A stretch of DNA of 64,000 nt, from positions 1-64,000 of the forward strand of contig NZ_BAXB01000002.1 in assembly GCF_000698145.1 (NCBI RefSeq), given 5' to 3'. Below the pieces are notes generated by a model. The model was given only the letters and a program-made list of their open reading frames with translations, made no database searches and was not told the origin of the DNA. This document shows, one piece after another, positions 31,176 to 41,539 of this stretch. Position numbers and translations under genes: made by a program. This stretch comes from Geomicrobium sp. JCM 19039 (GTDB lineage: Bacteria > Bacillota > Bacilli > Bacillales > Marinococcaceae). Position 1 is the stretch's first letter. Each line of letters opens with the position of its first letter.

Positions 31176-31800
31176 GACAACCTTGTTTTTCGCAATTCGT
31201 GTGACTCAAACTTAAACATCGAGATTTGAGAGATCGAAGCAGGTTTTAGAAGGAGACTGTCATTCATTTCCTGTAAAGACGCGCTCGATCTGCTTCCATA
31301 AATGTCTGTTTGGAAGCAGACGCTCATGGATTGGAACTAAAACAAAACCAAAACGGGCATAGTGAGAGAGTCTGTTTCCAATCCAAGCTCTTTGGAAGCA
31401 AAAAAAGTATTCAGCTACCCCAAACTCCTATGGAGAACTTCGACCGATGATCCCACCTTGGAAAGGTGATGGGAATCAAGTACCAACAACGCAAATCAGG
31501 AAAATCTAAAATTCTCACGATATCGTTCTCCGCGAAAGAAGGATGTAGGAGTTTCTATAGGGTCGTCATCCGCTATGGGATGATTTTCGATTCACTCCCC
31601 GCTCCAACGTTTATCCCGTGGGCTTGACAAGTCTATGTAGGTTTTTTTCGTAGTTGCCTCACTAGTAACGAATAAACCTTACTCTGTCGTCAGATGAATT
31701 TCTTGCATTCATTATATATTAGAAGCAAACGAGCACAAGCATCCGGCACGATGAAAGGTACATGATGGTGTTATACTAGCAACAAGGACAAAACGAAAGG
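31176..31800. other. Hairpin-rich non-coding stretch before coaBC
   Basis: No supportable gene. Two perfect 10-bp inverted repeats are present: TCTGCTTCCA/TGGAAGCAGA (31289-31298 and 31311-31320) and TGGATTGGAA/TTCCAATCCA (31327-31336 and 31376-31385). Smaller hairpins lie near 31453-31472 (CCTT/AAGG) and 31566-31583 (TCATCC/GGGATGA). The R2 boundary motif recurs at 31491-31507. I do not recognise a known riboswitch. No convincing promoter for coaBC could be placed. Confidence 0.65.
31491..31507 (-). repeat. Solitary copy of the R2 boundary motif
   Basis: Exact GCAAATCAGGAAAATCT, 349 bp right of the copy at 31142. The segment between the two does not resemble R1. Confidence 0.85.
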
Positions 31801-31809
31801 AGTGGCATG

Positions 31810-33036
31810 ATGAAAAACAAAAAGGTTGTACTCTGTGTGACAGGAGGAGTTGCGGCGTTCAAAGCCGCGGCATTTGCTTCGAAGTTAAAGCAAACAGGCG
31901 CGAGCGTGAAAGTCATTATGACAGAAAGCGCAAAGCAATTTGTCACGCCACTTACATTCCAATCGTTAACACGAGACCATGTGTATGAAAATACATTTAT
32001 AGAAGAAGACGTTGAAGTTATTGCTCATATTGACGTAGCGGACTGGGCGGATGCGTTTATCGTAGTTCCAGCTACAGCAAACTTTATTGGGAAGTACGCG
32101 AATGGCATTGCCGATGATATGCTCACGTCAACGTTACTTGCCACTCAAGCTCCTGTCTATCTTGCTCCGGCGATGAATGTGAACATGTATGAACATCCAG
32201 CTGTTGTAGAAAACATGGATCGTCTTCGGTCCCGTGGCGTGAAGTTTGTTGAGCCAGGCGCTGGCTATTTGGCGTGCGGATGGATCGGCAAAGGCAGGCT
32301 TGCAGAACCTGAAGACTTGTTGGCCTATTTACAACAAGAGCTTGAAGCCGAAACATCCGACCTTAAAGGCAAAACATTTGTCGTTACTGCAGGTCCAACG
32401 AGAGAAGTGATTGATCCGGTTAGGTTTATCAGCAATCGCTCATCTGGAAAAATGGGGTATAGTATTGCCCGAGCAGCGGCAGAACGAGGGGCTGAAGTGA
32501 TTCTCATCAGTGGTCCTGTCACGTTAGACGTTCCGGTCGGTGTGACACGTGTCTCTGTGACGAGTGCAGAAGAAATGTATGAACAAACGCTTGCCTATTA
32601 TGACGAAGCTGACGTGGTCATAAAAACGGCTGCAGTGTCTGATTATCGACCTGTCATTCGAGATGAGCATAAAGTGAAGAAGCAAGACGGCGTGCTCACA
32701 CTCGAATTTGAGCGAACGAAAGATATATTAGAAGAACTCGGAAGAAAGAAGACGAATCAAGTTCTTATCGGGTTTGCTGCTGAGACGCAAGACGTAATTC
32801 GGTATGCCGAAGACAAGCTAGAAAGAAAGAACTTGGATTTGATCGTCGCCAACAATGTGAATGACGACACCATTGGATTTGAAAGCGATGAGAATGAAAT
32901 TACGATTATCCGTAGAGACCGCTCCAACGAACCATTCGCACGTTCAGAGAAAACCGCACTCGCTAAGAAAATTGTCGAAGAAGCACGTCTGTTACTAGAA
33001 GGAGCGGGTAATCGTGTACGCGAAGGTGATCGTTGA
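31810..33036 (+). CDS. coaBC: Bifunctional phosphopantothenoylcysteine decarboxylase / synthetase
   Basis: CoaBC makes 4'-phosphopantetheine from phosphopantothenate and cysteine, on the route to coenzyme A. The N-terminal FMN decarboxylase half (CoaC) has the PAMNVNMYEHPAV motif near residue 117 and the active-site cysteine in GYLACGWIGKGRLAEP near residue 155. The C-terminal CTP-dependent synthetase half (CoaB) starts with VTAGPTREVIDPVRFISNRS near residue 193. ATG 31810 is seven bases from AAAGGAG; ATG 31807 is in frame. Its stop overlaps priA by 23 bases. Confidence 0.95.
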   Translation: MKNKKVVLCVTGGVAAFKAAAFASKLKQTGASVKVIMTESAKQFVTPLTFQSLTRDHVYENTFIEEDVEVIAHIDVADWADAFIVVPATANFIGKYANGIADDMLTSTLLATQAPVYLAPAMNVNMYEHPAVVENMDRLRSRGVKFVEPGAGYLACGWIGKGRLAEPEDLLAYLQQELEAETSDLKGKTFVVTAGPTREVIDPVRFISNRSSGKMGYSIARAAAERGAEVILISGPVTLDVPVGVTRVSVTSAEEMYEQTLAYYDEADVVIKTAAVSDYRPVIRDEHKVKKQDGVLTLEFERTKDILEELGRKKTNQVLIGFAAETQDVIRYAEDKLERKNLDLIVANNVNDDTIGFESDENEITIIRRDRSNEPFARSEKTALAKKIVEEARLLLEGAGNRVREGDR

Positions 33037-35400
33037 TGTGCCAGCCGGTGGCGTGGATCGCACGTTTGATTACCGCTTAAAAGAAGAGCACATGAATGTG
33101 GCAACTGCGGGCATGCGTGTTCTCGTGCCGTTTGGAGCAAGAAAGCAAACGGGTTTTATTACTGAAATCACCTCATCCTCAACGGTGAAAAAGGTCAAAT
33201 CAATTCATGAGCTCCTCGATGTGACCCCTGTTCTCAATGGTGAACTGCTTGAACTCGGGCAATGGCTCGCGAAAGAAACGATTTGTTTTCAAATTACGGC
33301 GTTTCAGGCAATGATTCCTGCGGCAATGCGAGCAAAGGCTCAAAAACAATTGCATCGGCGTGATGACGAAGTCACGCGCTTGCCTATGGAAATTCAGGCG
33401 TTATTCGGACAGAAAACGACGATCGATTGGAAAGATGTGCCTCAACAAAAGAAGATTCTCACGCAAATTCAAACAGGGATCGTAGCAGGACAGTTGCGCG
33501 TAGGTTATAAACTGAAAGACAGTGCCAAGCATCGAGAACAAAAAGCGGTCCGGGTCGTACAGACGAACGAAACGCCAAACACGGATCAACAAAAGAAGAC
33601 GCTTAACCGGATTGCAAAAAAAGAGCAGCCCGTCGCCGTAGCATCGCTCATCAACGATGAGTCTCTGAGCCGCTCAACGATCCAAACGTTAGTAAAAAAT
33701 GGTTTTTTAATTGAAGAGCATGTTGTGATTGAACGAAACCCATACACCGCAGCAGAAGGGGACGGTAAAGAGCAAAAAGCGACACTAACAAGTGATCAAA
33801 CAACAGCAGTTCACGCACTAATACAAGGTGTGAAATCAAATCAAGCGAAAACGATGCTTCTTCACGGAGTAACCGGTAGTGGGAAGACCGAAGTGTATTT
33901 ACAAGCGATTGAGGAGGTCATTCATGCTGGCAAAGAGGCCATTGTTCTCGTTCCAGAAATTTCCCTTACCCCGCAAATGGTCAACCGTTTCAAACGTCGG
34001 TTTGGAGATGCCGTAGCCGTCATGCACAGTGCCTTATCAACGGGAGAGCGGTATGACGAATGGATGAAAATTCAACGAAAAGAAGTGCAAGTTGTCGTCG
34101 GTGCACGCTCCGCTGTGTTTGCTCCTTTCGAAAACATCGGGCTAATTGTGATTGATGAAGAGCACGAAAGTAGCTATAAACAAGAAGATTACCCGAGGTA
34201 TCATGCACGAGAGGTTGCGATTCGTCGCAGTGAAAAACATCAGTGCCCGGTGCTCTTAGGCAGTGCGACTCCGGCGTTGGAAAGTTATGCAAGGGCGTTA
34301 AAAGGAGTTTATCAACTGTTGGAGCTTCCTAAACGTGTGAATGAGAAACCGTTGCCAGACATTCACTTTGCCGATTTGCGTGATGAACTGCGAAGTGGAA
34401 ATCGCTCTGTGTTCTCTAAAGAATTGCTAGATAAGATGAAAGAGCGGCTCGAACGAAAAGAGCAGACGGTATTGTTTCTTAATCGAAGAGGGTTCTCCAC
34501 GTTTGTCATGTGTAGAAGCTGTGGGTTTGTGGGCATGTGCCCTCACTGTGAAATCTCCCTTACGTATCACCAACGAGGAGAGCGGTTGAAATGTCACTAT
34601 TGCAGCTATGAAGAAGGGATGTATGAAACGTGTCCTGAATGTGAAAGTGATCAAATTCGTTATTTTGGGACAGGCACTCAACGGTGGAAGAAGAATTGCA
34701 GAAACTTCTTCCCGAAGCGAAGATTATTCGTATGGATAACGACACGACGCAAAAGAAAGGTTCACACGAAAAGCTGTTGAAAGCATTTGGCAATCAAGAA
34801 GCCGACATCCTGCTCGGTACCCAGATGATCGCCAAAGGTCTCGATTTCCCGAATATTACACTCGCTGGCGTATTAACTGCGGACACACTATTAAACCTTC
34901 CAGACTTCAGAGCACCAGAGAGAACCTTTCAATTGCTTACCCAACTAGGGGGTCGAGCCGGTCGCGACGAATTGGAAGGAGAAGTCATTATCCAAACGTA
35001 CACACCGGAGCATTACGCAGTCGCTCTTGCTGAAGGTCATGACTATGTCCGTTTCTTTCACCGGGAGATGCAGCAAAGAAAGGTCGCTGGTTATCCACCT
35101 TATTATTATTTGTGTTTGATCACGTTTTCTCACGAATATTTAAAAGAGGCGATGAATGCATGTAGTTTTGCCGCTTCACGGTTAAAGGAGCGCCTCAGTG
35201 AGGGTGCGGTTATTTTGGGACCAACACCGTCACCAATTAGTCGGATCCAAGATAGATATCGATGCCAATGTTTGATAAAATATAAAGATGAGCCTCATCT
35301 CGTTGATGAGCTTCGTGAGTTGTTTGCTCATTACCAACAAGAAATTCATAAAGACAGCCGGTTTATGGCGATTGATCGCCACCCTAACTTATTCATGTAG
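33014..35400 (+). CDS. priA: Primosomal helicase PriA (frameshifted)
   Basis: Superfamily 2 3'-5' helicase that reloads the replisome at stalled forks. Walker A GVTGSGKTEVYLQ near residue 285, DEEH box near residue 380, and zinc-binding cysteines (MCRSCG, MCPHCE, KCHYCS, TCPECE) near residues 500-545. The frame breaks at about 34681: TGTQRWKKNC should read TGTQRVEEELQKLLPEA; one G lost from CGGGTGG. Restored length is about 795 residues, normal. GTG start at 33014 with GAAGGAG upstream, inside the end of coaBC. Confidence 0.95.
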
Positions 35401-35425
35401 CCCCCACGCTGTTGGGGGTTTTTGC
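35401..35425 (+). terminator. Terminator after priA
   Basis: CCCCCA and TGGGGG form the stem with a short loop, followed by TTTTT. It starts directly after the priA stop. Confidence 0.88.
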
Positions 35426-35458
35426 ACGAAAGTTGCATAATAAAGGAAGTGTAAATCA

Positions 35459-36403
35459 ATGAAAATCGTGTTTATGGGTACACCTGACTTTGCCGTTCCT
35501 GTCCTTCAATCACTCATTGAAGAGGGGCATGATATCATTCGCGTCGTTACCCAACCGGACCGACCGAAAGGTAGAAAGCGTGAACGGGTGAAAACACCTG
35601 TGAAGGTCGAGGCAGAAAAACATGGGATTGAAGTGTTCCAACCTGAAAAAGTCAGGGAGGAAGCTGCTGTTAATCACGCCGTTTCAGGCGATCCTGATTT
35701 GATTGTAACGGCGGCATACGGGCAATTGTTACCGGAGTCGTTGCTCGAAGCACCGGTGCACGGAGCGATCAATGTTCACGCATCATTGCTCCCGAAGTAT
35801 CGCGGTGGTGCCCCGATACACCAGGCAATTATCGATGGCGAAAGTGAAACCGGCGTGACCATTATGTACATGGTTAAAAAGCTCGATGCCGGGGCGATGC
35901 TTTCTCAAGAGCGAATAGCGATTGAGCCGACAGACACCGTTGGTACGATGCATGACAAGTTAAGTGAGCTTGGATCAAAGCTGTTGCTTCATACCGTCAA
36001 GCAGATTGAGACAGGGACAGTGCATGCAACCGATCAAGATGAAACGAAAGTCTCGTACGCACCGAATATTTCTCGTGCTGCTGAGCGTATTGACTGGAAG
36101 AATTCTGCCCAAGCTGTTTATAACCTAATCCGGGGCATGAACCCGTGGCCGGTTGCACATACGTACTGGCGTGAGGAAATGGTCAAATGCTGGGCAGCAA
36201 GTATCGATTCAACCGTTTATGAAGGTGTCCCAGGAGAAGTGGTTCACGTGGAAAGAGACACATTGATCATACGTGCAGGGGATGGTCAAGGCGTGAGGTT
36301 GCGAGTCGTTCAACCATCCGGGAAAAAGCGAATGCAGGTGGAAGATTATTTACGAGGCAAAGGGAAAGACATTCGAGTAGGAGATTGTTTTGATGACAAA
36401 TGA
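35459..36403 (+). CDS. fmt: Methionyl-tRNA formyltransferase
   Basis: Formylates initiator Met-tRNA with 10-formyl-THF. The N-terminal domain has the family motif HASLLPKYRGGAPIHQAI near residue 110, with catalytic Asn, His and Asp positions around it; the C-terminal domain (residues about 205-314) binds tRNA. 314 residues. RBS AAAGGAAG. In many Bacilli def (peptide deformylase) lies between priA and fmt; it is absent here. Confidence 0.96.
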   Translation: MKIVFMGTPDFAVPVLQSLIEEGHDIIRVVTQPDRPKGRKRERVKTPVKVEAEKHGIEVFQPEKVREEAAVNHAVSGDPDLIVTAAYGQLLPESLLEAPVHGAINVHASLLPKYRGGAPIHQAIIDGESETGVTIMYMVKKLDAGAMLSQERIAIEPTDTVGTMHDKLSELGSKLLLHTVKQIETGTVHATDQDETKVSYAPNISRAAERIDWKNSAQAVYNLIRGMNPWPVAHTYWREEMVKCWAASIDSTVYEGVPGEVVHVERDTLIIRAGDGQGVRLRVVQPSGKKRMQVEDYLRGKGKDIRVGDCFDDK

Positions 36404-37747
36404 TGGCAAGCAAAATGCTCGGTTTGTTGCAGCAGAGGTGCTTCACCGTGTCTTCTTTAAGGGTTCATACAGCCATTTAGCGTTGGATGAGGAATTACGC
36501 AGTAAAAGCTTGGAAAACGCAGACCAACGATTTGTCACTGAAGTCGTTTATGGTACAGTAAAACGGAAAAATACAATTGATTACATCTTGAATGCGCAGC
36601 TTAAGCAACCGGTTGAAAAAAATGACAAGCGCATACAGACGATCTTGCGATTGTCTGTGTATCAAATGTTTTATATGGACCGAGTGCCTGAGCGGGCCGC
36701 CATTCATGAAGCGGTAGAACTCGCTAGCCGATGGGGGCGCAAAGGGTTAAAAGGGCTCATTAACGGTGTTTTACGTAATGTGTCAAGAAAAGGGCAACCG
36801 AGTTTTGAGCACTTGAGCGTAACAGAACGGATTAGCTTAACGACTTCTCACCCGGAGTGGCTCGTCAATCGGTGGTTGAACGATTACGGCGAAGTCGAAA
36901 CCCTTCGTATGTGTGAGGAAAATACGAAGCGAGGGTCAACAACACTTCGCACGAACACGAGAGAGGTATCAAGGCCTGACCTTCAGCTTGAACTAAGTGA
37001 AGAACACGTTCAAACTCATGAAGGGAACATTGCACCTGAAGCGCTTCGCGTATTGGAAGGACATGCACGAAGTAGTTCGGCCTACGAACGAGGTCGATTC
37101 ACCATTCAAGATGAAAGTTCCATGCTCGTTGCAAGAGCGCTAGATCCAAAGGCCGGTATGACGGTTTTAGATGCTTGTGCTGCACCTGGTGGAAAGACAA
37201 CACACATCGCTGAGCTCATGAATAATGAAGGAACGGTCGTTGCTAACGATATTCACGAGCACAAACAGCGGCTCATTAATCAACAAGTGAACCGTCTAGG
37301 ATTAACGTGTGTATCGACGCGTACGAGTGACGCAAAAACGTTGCCCGACCAGTTTCCCACTCAAACGTTTGACCGGATTTTAGTTGATGCTCCTTGCAGT
37401 GGTTTAGGAGTCTACGAAATAAACCAGATATCAAATGGAATACCGATGAAGAGAGAATTAAAGGCTTACCTGTCGTACAGCAAGAAATCTTGCAACAGGT
37501 CGCTCCATTGCTGAAAGATTCTGGTGTACTCGTCTATAGTACGTGTACCGTCTTACCTGAAGAAAATGAACATGTCATTCGTAAGTTTATGGAGACTCAC
37601 CCTGAATTTGCATTCGATCGCACACTCAGCGAGCGGTTGGCGATTGAAGCCGCGGAAACGGGGCAATGTACGATACTTCCTCAACACTACGGAAGTGATG
37701 GATTTTATATTTGTGCTCTAATAAAGAAAGGAAGTGCCGATTCGTGA
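36393..37747 (+). CDS. rsmB: 16S rRNA m5C967 methyltransferase RsmB (frameshifted)
   Basis: SAM-dependent methyltransferase of C967 in 16S rRNA. N-terminal NusB-like domain (residues about 1-150); the SAM site [16 protein letters not shown] is near residue 260; catalytic cysteines are in DAPCSGLGV and [12 protein letters not shown]. The frame breaks at about 37411: [13 protein letters not shown] should read [18 protein letters not shown] after GLGV. One missing base restores about 451 residues. ATG 36393 lies inside the end of fmt, with TAGGAG nine bases upstream. Confidence 0.95.
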
Positions 37748-38844
37748 AAACCGTAACAAAAAATAAACGAGACGTAACCGCTACTGCTGAAGGTTCGAAA
37801 CGGTCGATTTTTTCATTAACGTTTGATGATTGGAAGCAATGGATGAGTGAGAACAGCCAACCGCAATTTCGTGCGAAACAGATGTATGAGTGGCTGTATC
37901 GAAAGCGGGTAGAAAGCGTCGATGAAATGACGAATTTACCGTTAGATTTACGTGAGAAACTAAATGAAGAATTTATGTTTACAAGACTGAAAGAAGTACT
38001 TCGGCAAACATCTGTTGATGGAACCGAGAAGTTTCTATTTGAATTACACGATGGCTATTCGATCGAAACCGTACTCATGCGTCACGATTACGGAAACAGC
38101 ATCTGTGTCACCACTCAAGTTGGTTGTCGCCTAGGATGTACATTTTGTGCTTCAACGCTTGGAGGTTTAAAAAGGAATCTAGAAGCAGGAGAAATTACTG
38201 CTCAAGTTCTTGATGTTCAACGTGCGTTAGACGAGACGGGAGAACGTGTCGACTCGATTGTTGTCATGGGTATTGGCGAGCCGTTTGACAATTACGATCA
38301 CTTGATGGGCTTTCTAAGAACGGTCAATCACGATGAAGGGTTGAACATAGGCGCTCGTCACATCACCGTATCAACGAGTGGTATGGTACCGAAGATTTAT
38401 AAGTTTGCCGATGAAGGGATGCAAATTAACTTCGCGATCTCTTTACATGCACCAAACTCTGAAATTCGTGGCCGGTTAATGCCGATCAATAAAGCATTTC
38501 CAGTCTCTAAATTGATGGACTCAATCGTTTATTATCAACAAAAAACGAAGCGTCGTGTCACGTTTGAATACGGCCTGTTTGGTGGCGTAAATGACCAGGT
38601 TGAACATGCTGAAGAGTTAGCAGAGCTGATTAAAGATATTCGCTGTCACGTGAATTTGATTCCTGTTAATGACGTGCCTGAAAGGGATTATGTCCGGACA
38701 TCAAGAGAAGATATTTTCGCGTTTGAAAAAACACTCAAAGATAAAGGGGTACTCGTGACGATACGCAGGGAGCAAGGGCATGATATTGATGCTGCATGCG
38801 GACAACTACGCGCGAAAGAACGTGCGGAAGAAACGAGGGAGTAA
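37744..38844 (+). CDS. rlmN: 23S rRNA (A2503-C2) / tRNA A37 methyltransferase RlmN
   Basis: Radical-SAM enzyme methylating C2 of A2503 in 23S rRNA and A37 in some tRNAs. The cluster motif CRLGCTFC is near residue 125, the [10 protein letters not shown] segment near residue 178, and the second catalytic Cys in the C-terminal AACGQLRA. About 366 residues. The GTG start at 37744 overlaps the rsmB stop; AAAGGAAG lies upstream. A slightly longer start in the same frame lacks an RBS. Confidence 0.95.
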   Translation: MKTVTKNKRDVTATAEGSKRSIFSLTFDDWKQWMSENSQPQFRAKQMYEWLYRKRVESVDEMTNLPLDLREKLNEEFMFTRLKEVLRQTSVDGTEKFLFELHDGYSIETVLMRHDYGNSICVTTQVGCRLGCTFCASTLGGLKRNLEAGEITAQVLDVQRALDETGERVDSIVVMGIGEPFDNYDHLMGFLRTVNHDEGLNIGARHITVSTSGMVPKIYKFADEGMQINFAISLHAPNSEIRGRLMPINKAFPVSKLMDSIVYYQQKTKRRVTFEYGLFGGVNDQVEHAEELAELIKDIRCHVNLIPVNDVPERDYVRTSREDIFAFEKTLKDKGVLVTIRREQGHDIDAACGQLRAKERAEETRE

Positions 38845-38846
38845 AT

Positions 38847-39581
38847 GTGGAGATTGCGTTTCGTACTGATGTAGGGAAACTACGTGAGCATAATGAAGAT
38901 GCTGGTGATTACTTTCTGACCGACGAGTTATTGTTTGCCGTCGTGGCTGATGGCATGGGCGGGCACAATGCTGGAGATGTGGCGAGTGAAATGGCGGTTC
39001 AGTCAGTGCGAGAACGCTGGCAAGAGGCACCACCAGCTGCTGAGGAGGAAGCCATCAAAGAATGGCTCCTCCAAACCGTTGAAGCTGCGAATCGGCGCAT
39101 TTACGCAGCATCTGTCGAACATCAAGAAATGAGTGGGATGGGAACGACACTCGTCTGTGCCCTCGTGTTTGGCGATCGTTTTATTACGGCTCATGTTGGG
39201 GATAGTCGTTGTTATGAACGAACAGAAGATGGCGTACTGCAAATTACGAATGATCATACCCTCGTTCATGAGCTCGTCAAATCAGGTCAGATTACGGAAG
39301 CTGAGGCGATGGTTCACCCTCGTAAAAATGTCGTCACTCGGGCACTTGGAACTGAAGAGCATGTGCAAGTAGATATAGGTGCACACCCGTTAGAAGGGAC
39401 TCGCGAACTTCTTATTTGCTCGGATGGCCTTAGTGACAAGCTGACGACTGACGACGTAGAGGGTGCACTTGCTTCACCGCAACTTGAAGAGAGCGCTGAT
39501 GAGCTTTTGCAACTTGCCCTCACTCGTGGTGGAGAAGATAATATCACCTTCATCTTGCTTCGGCAGGAGGGGAGTGCGTAA
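38847..39581 (+). CDS. prpC: PP2C-type serine/threonine phosphatase PrpC
   Basis: Manganese-dependent phosphatase that reverses PrkC phosphorylation. PP2C motifs in order: REHNEDAGDYF, VVADGMGGHNAGDVASEMAV, GMGTTLVCAL, AHVGDSRCYE, NDHTLVHELV, CSDGLSDKLT and GGEDNITFILL. About 244 residues. The start is GTG 38847, just after the rlmN stop, giving MEIAFRTDVGKLREHNED as in homologues. It overlaps prkC by one base, so the two are translated together. Confidence 0.95.
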   Translation: MEIAFRTDVGKLREHNEDAGDYFLTDELLFAVVADGMGGHNAGDVASEMAVQSVRERWQEAPPAAEEEAIKEWLLQTVEAANRRIYAASVEHQEMSGMGTTLVCALVFGDRFITAHVGDSRCYERTEDGVLQITNDHTLVHELVKSGQITEAEAMVHPRKNVVTRALGTEEHVQVDIGAHPLEGTRELLICSDGLSDKLTTDDVEGALASPQLEESADELLQLALTRGGEDNITFILLRQEGSA

Positions 39582-41524
39582 TGATTGGTTCGAGAATTGA
39601 TGGTCGTTATGAACTGCTAGACATGATTGGTGGCGGAGGCATGGCCAATGTGTATCGCGCCCAAGATGTCATTTTAGAGCGTGAAGTGGCGGTGAAAGTG
39701 CTGCAACCGCAATACATTCATGATGAGGAGTTCATTCGCCGTTTCAGAAGAGAAGCGCAAGCAGCGACCAGCTTGATTCATCCGAATGTTGTTGATATTT
39801 ATGATGTCGGTGAAGAAGACCAGACATTTTATATTGTGATGAACTATATTGGTGGCAGTACGTTAAAAGATAAAATTATCGGGGAAGGATCGTTGCCGTT
39901 CACTGAAGTTCTTGAGATCTTCGATCAACTTACAGCAGCGATTAGCTATGCCCACGAACAAGGCATTGTCCATCGAGATTTAAAGCCTCAGAACATTTTG
40001 ATTGATCATGATGGGACCGTAAAAGTGACGGATTTTGGGATTGCACGTGCGGTTTCTGCGGCGACGATTACTCATACAAATTCTGTGCTCGGCTCCGTTC
40101 ATTATCTTTCACCAGAACAAGCACGGGGAGGGCATGTCACAGCTCAAGCAGACGTGTATGCGCTTGGCATTATTCTGTATGAAATGATCACAGGTGTATT
40201 GCCATTTGATGCAGACTCCGCTGTTTCGATTGCCCTTAAACATCTACAGGAGACCATTCCAAATTCGAAAGATTTTCGGCCAGATGTGCCAGAGAGCATT
40301 AACAATATCATTCGTAAAGCAACGGCGAAAGACCCGCTCAAACGGTATGCGAGTGTCCAAGAGATGCGCGCAGATGCTGAGACTGCCCTGTTGCCAGAGC
40401 GGCTAAATGAAGAGCCACTAGTCATTGAAGACGTAGACGACGATCAGACCCGTGTGTTGCCTGCGCTATCAGATTTACAATCGGAAGAAGATACGATTGT
40501 TGCTTCTGGAGCAGATGAAGAACAAGCAGAATCACCTGCACCAAAAAAGAAAAAAAAGAAGAAAAAATGGCTCATCCCACTCATTATCATTTTTATTCTG
40601 TTTCCTGCAGCCCTCGTTCTGGCACTTGTCGTCATCCCATCTTGGTTAGCGGTTGATGAAGTTCAAGTCCCGGATGTGTTAGGAATGGATGTGAGTGAAG
40701 CGGAGGCGCTGTTAGAAGAAAACAACTTGCTCATTACTATTGAACGAGAATTTCATGATGAATACGAAGAGGATATCGTTTATTATCAGACCCCTTCATC
40801 AGGGCGAAATGTGAAAGTTGATAGCTCTGTAATGCTCAGAGTAAGCGACGGACCTGAACAAGTGGAAATGGCAGATGTGACTGATATGAGTTTGGAAGAA
40901 GCTGAAGATGTGCTAGATGGCTTTGAACTTGATGTCAGTTTTGAACAATCTAGCGATGTTGACCCGAACATGGTGATGAGTCAAACGCCAAATCCTGGAG
41001 AAGAGGTCGTTGTCGACGAAACAGTCGTGCAGTTGGTCGTGAGCGAAACGCCAGAATTCACGATTAGTGACTTAACAGGGTCGAGTGAGCAAGCCGCAAG
41101 CAACTACATTGAGTCTCACAATTTAAGTGGGAATTTCACGAGGGAACATTCTGATTCTGTACCCGCTGGAAACATTATTTCTCATGATCCAGGACCGTTT
41201 GTAACGGTCTCAGAAGGCAGTGAAATCACGTTCGTTGTTTCTGAAGGACCTCCTCCAGTCGAAGAAGAGCCAACCGAGACGCGTTATGCAGAAATCCCAG
41301 TAAACGTGACGAATCCAGATGCTGGTGATGTGTTCACGATTCGTATAGAATATGAAGATTTAAGTACAGACGGAGAAACCGATGTATTTGTCGAAGAGGA
41401 GATTACTGAATCCGAAGTGTATCTCGTCCCTCTTGAAGTGAGTCCGAGTGTTTCTGGTTCATATACGTTGTATGTAAATGACGAAGAGAGACAGTCAAAT
41501 ACGTTGGAATACGAAGGTGATTAA
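39581..41524 (+). CDS. prkC: PASTA-domain serine/threonine kinase PrkC
   Basis: Membrane Hanks-type kinase that senses muropeptides; in B. subtilis it triggers spore germination and acts in stationary phase. Cytoplasmic kinase domain (residues 1-265): GGGGMANVYRA, VAVKVLQP, HRDLKPQNILID and DFGIAR. A basic lysine tract and one membrane span (WLIPLIIIFILFPAALVLAL) are near residue 330-355. Outside, three PASTA repeats (about 362-430, 431-495, 498-560) and a C-terminal beta-rich domain follow. 647 residues, normal. Confidence 0.96.
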   Translation: MIGSRIDGRYELLDMIGGGGMANVYRAQDVILEREVAVKVLQPQYIHDEEFIRRFRREAQAATSLIHPNVVDIYDVGEEDQTFYIVMNYIGGSTLKDKIIGEGSLPFTEVLEIFDQLTAAISYAHEQGIVHRDLKPQNILIDHDGTVKVTDFGIARAVSAATITHTNSVLGSVHYLSPEQARGGHVTAQADVYALGIILYEMITGVLPFDADSAVSIALKHLQETIPNSKDFRPDVPESINNIIRKATAKDPLKRYASVQEMRADAETALLPERLNEEPLVIEDVDDDQTRVLPALSDLQSEEDTIVASGADEEQAESPAPKKKKKKKKWLIPLIIIFILFPAALVLALVVIPSWLAVDEVQVPDVLGMDVSEAEALLEENNLLITIEREFHDEYEEDIVYYQTPSSGRNVKVDSSVMLRVSDGPEQVEMADVTDMSLEEAEDVLDGFELDVSFEQSSDVDPNMVMSQTPNPGEEVVVDETVVQLVVSETPEFTISDLTGSSEQAASNYIESHNLSGNFTREHSDSVPAGNIISHDPGPFVTVSEGSEITFVVSEGPPPVEEEPTETRYAEIPVNVTNPDAGDVFTIRIEYEDLSTDGETDVFVEEEITESEVYLVPLEVSPSVSGSYTLYVNDEERQSNTLEYEGD

Positions 41525-41539
41525 GTTGAGGTGGAGCAT

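Noticed and set aside
34684-35400. The second half of priA, and similar second halves of other broken genes, as separate genes
   Set aside because: Each joins its upstream part in the next frame at a conserved motif, so they are one gene interrupted by a lost base.
40535-40570. A-rich tract in prkC as a frameshift site
   Set aside because: The run encodes the basic lysine stretch just inside the membrane span, and the frame continues normally to the PASTA repeats.
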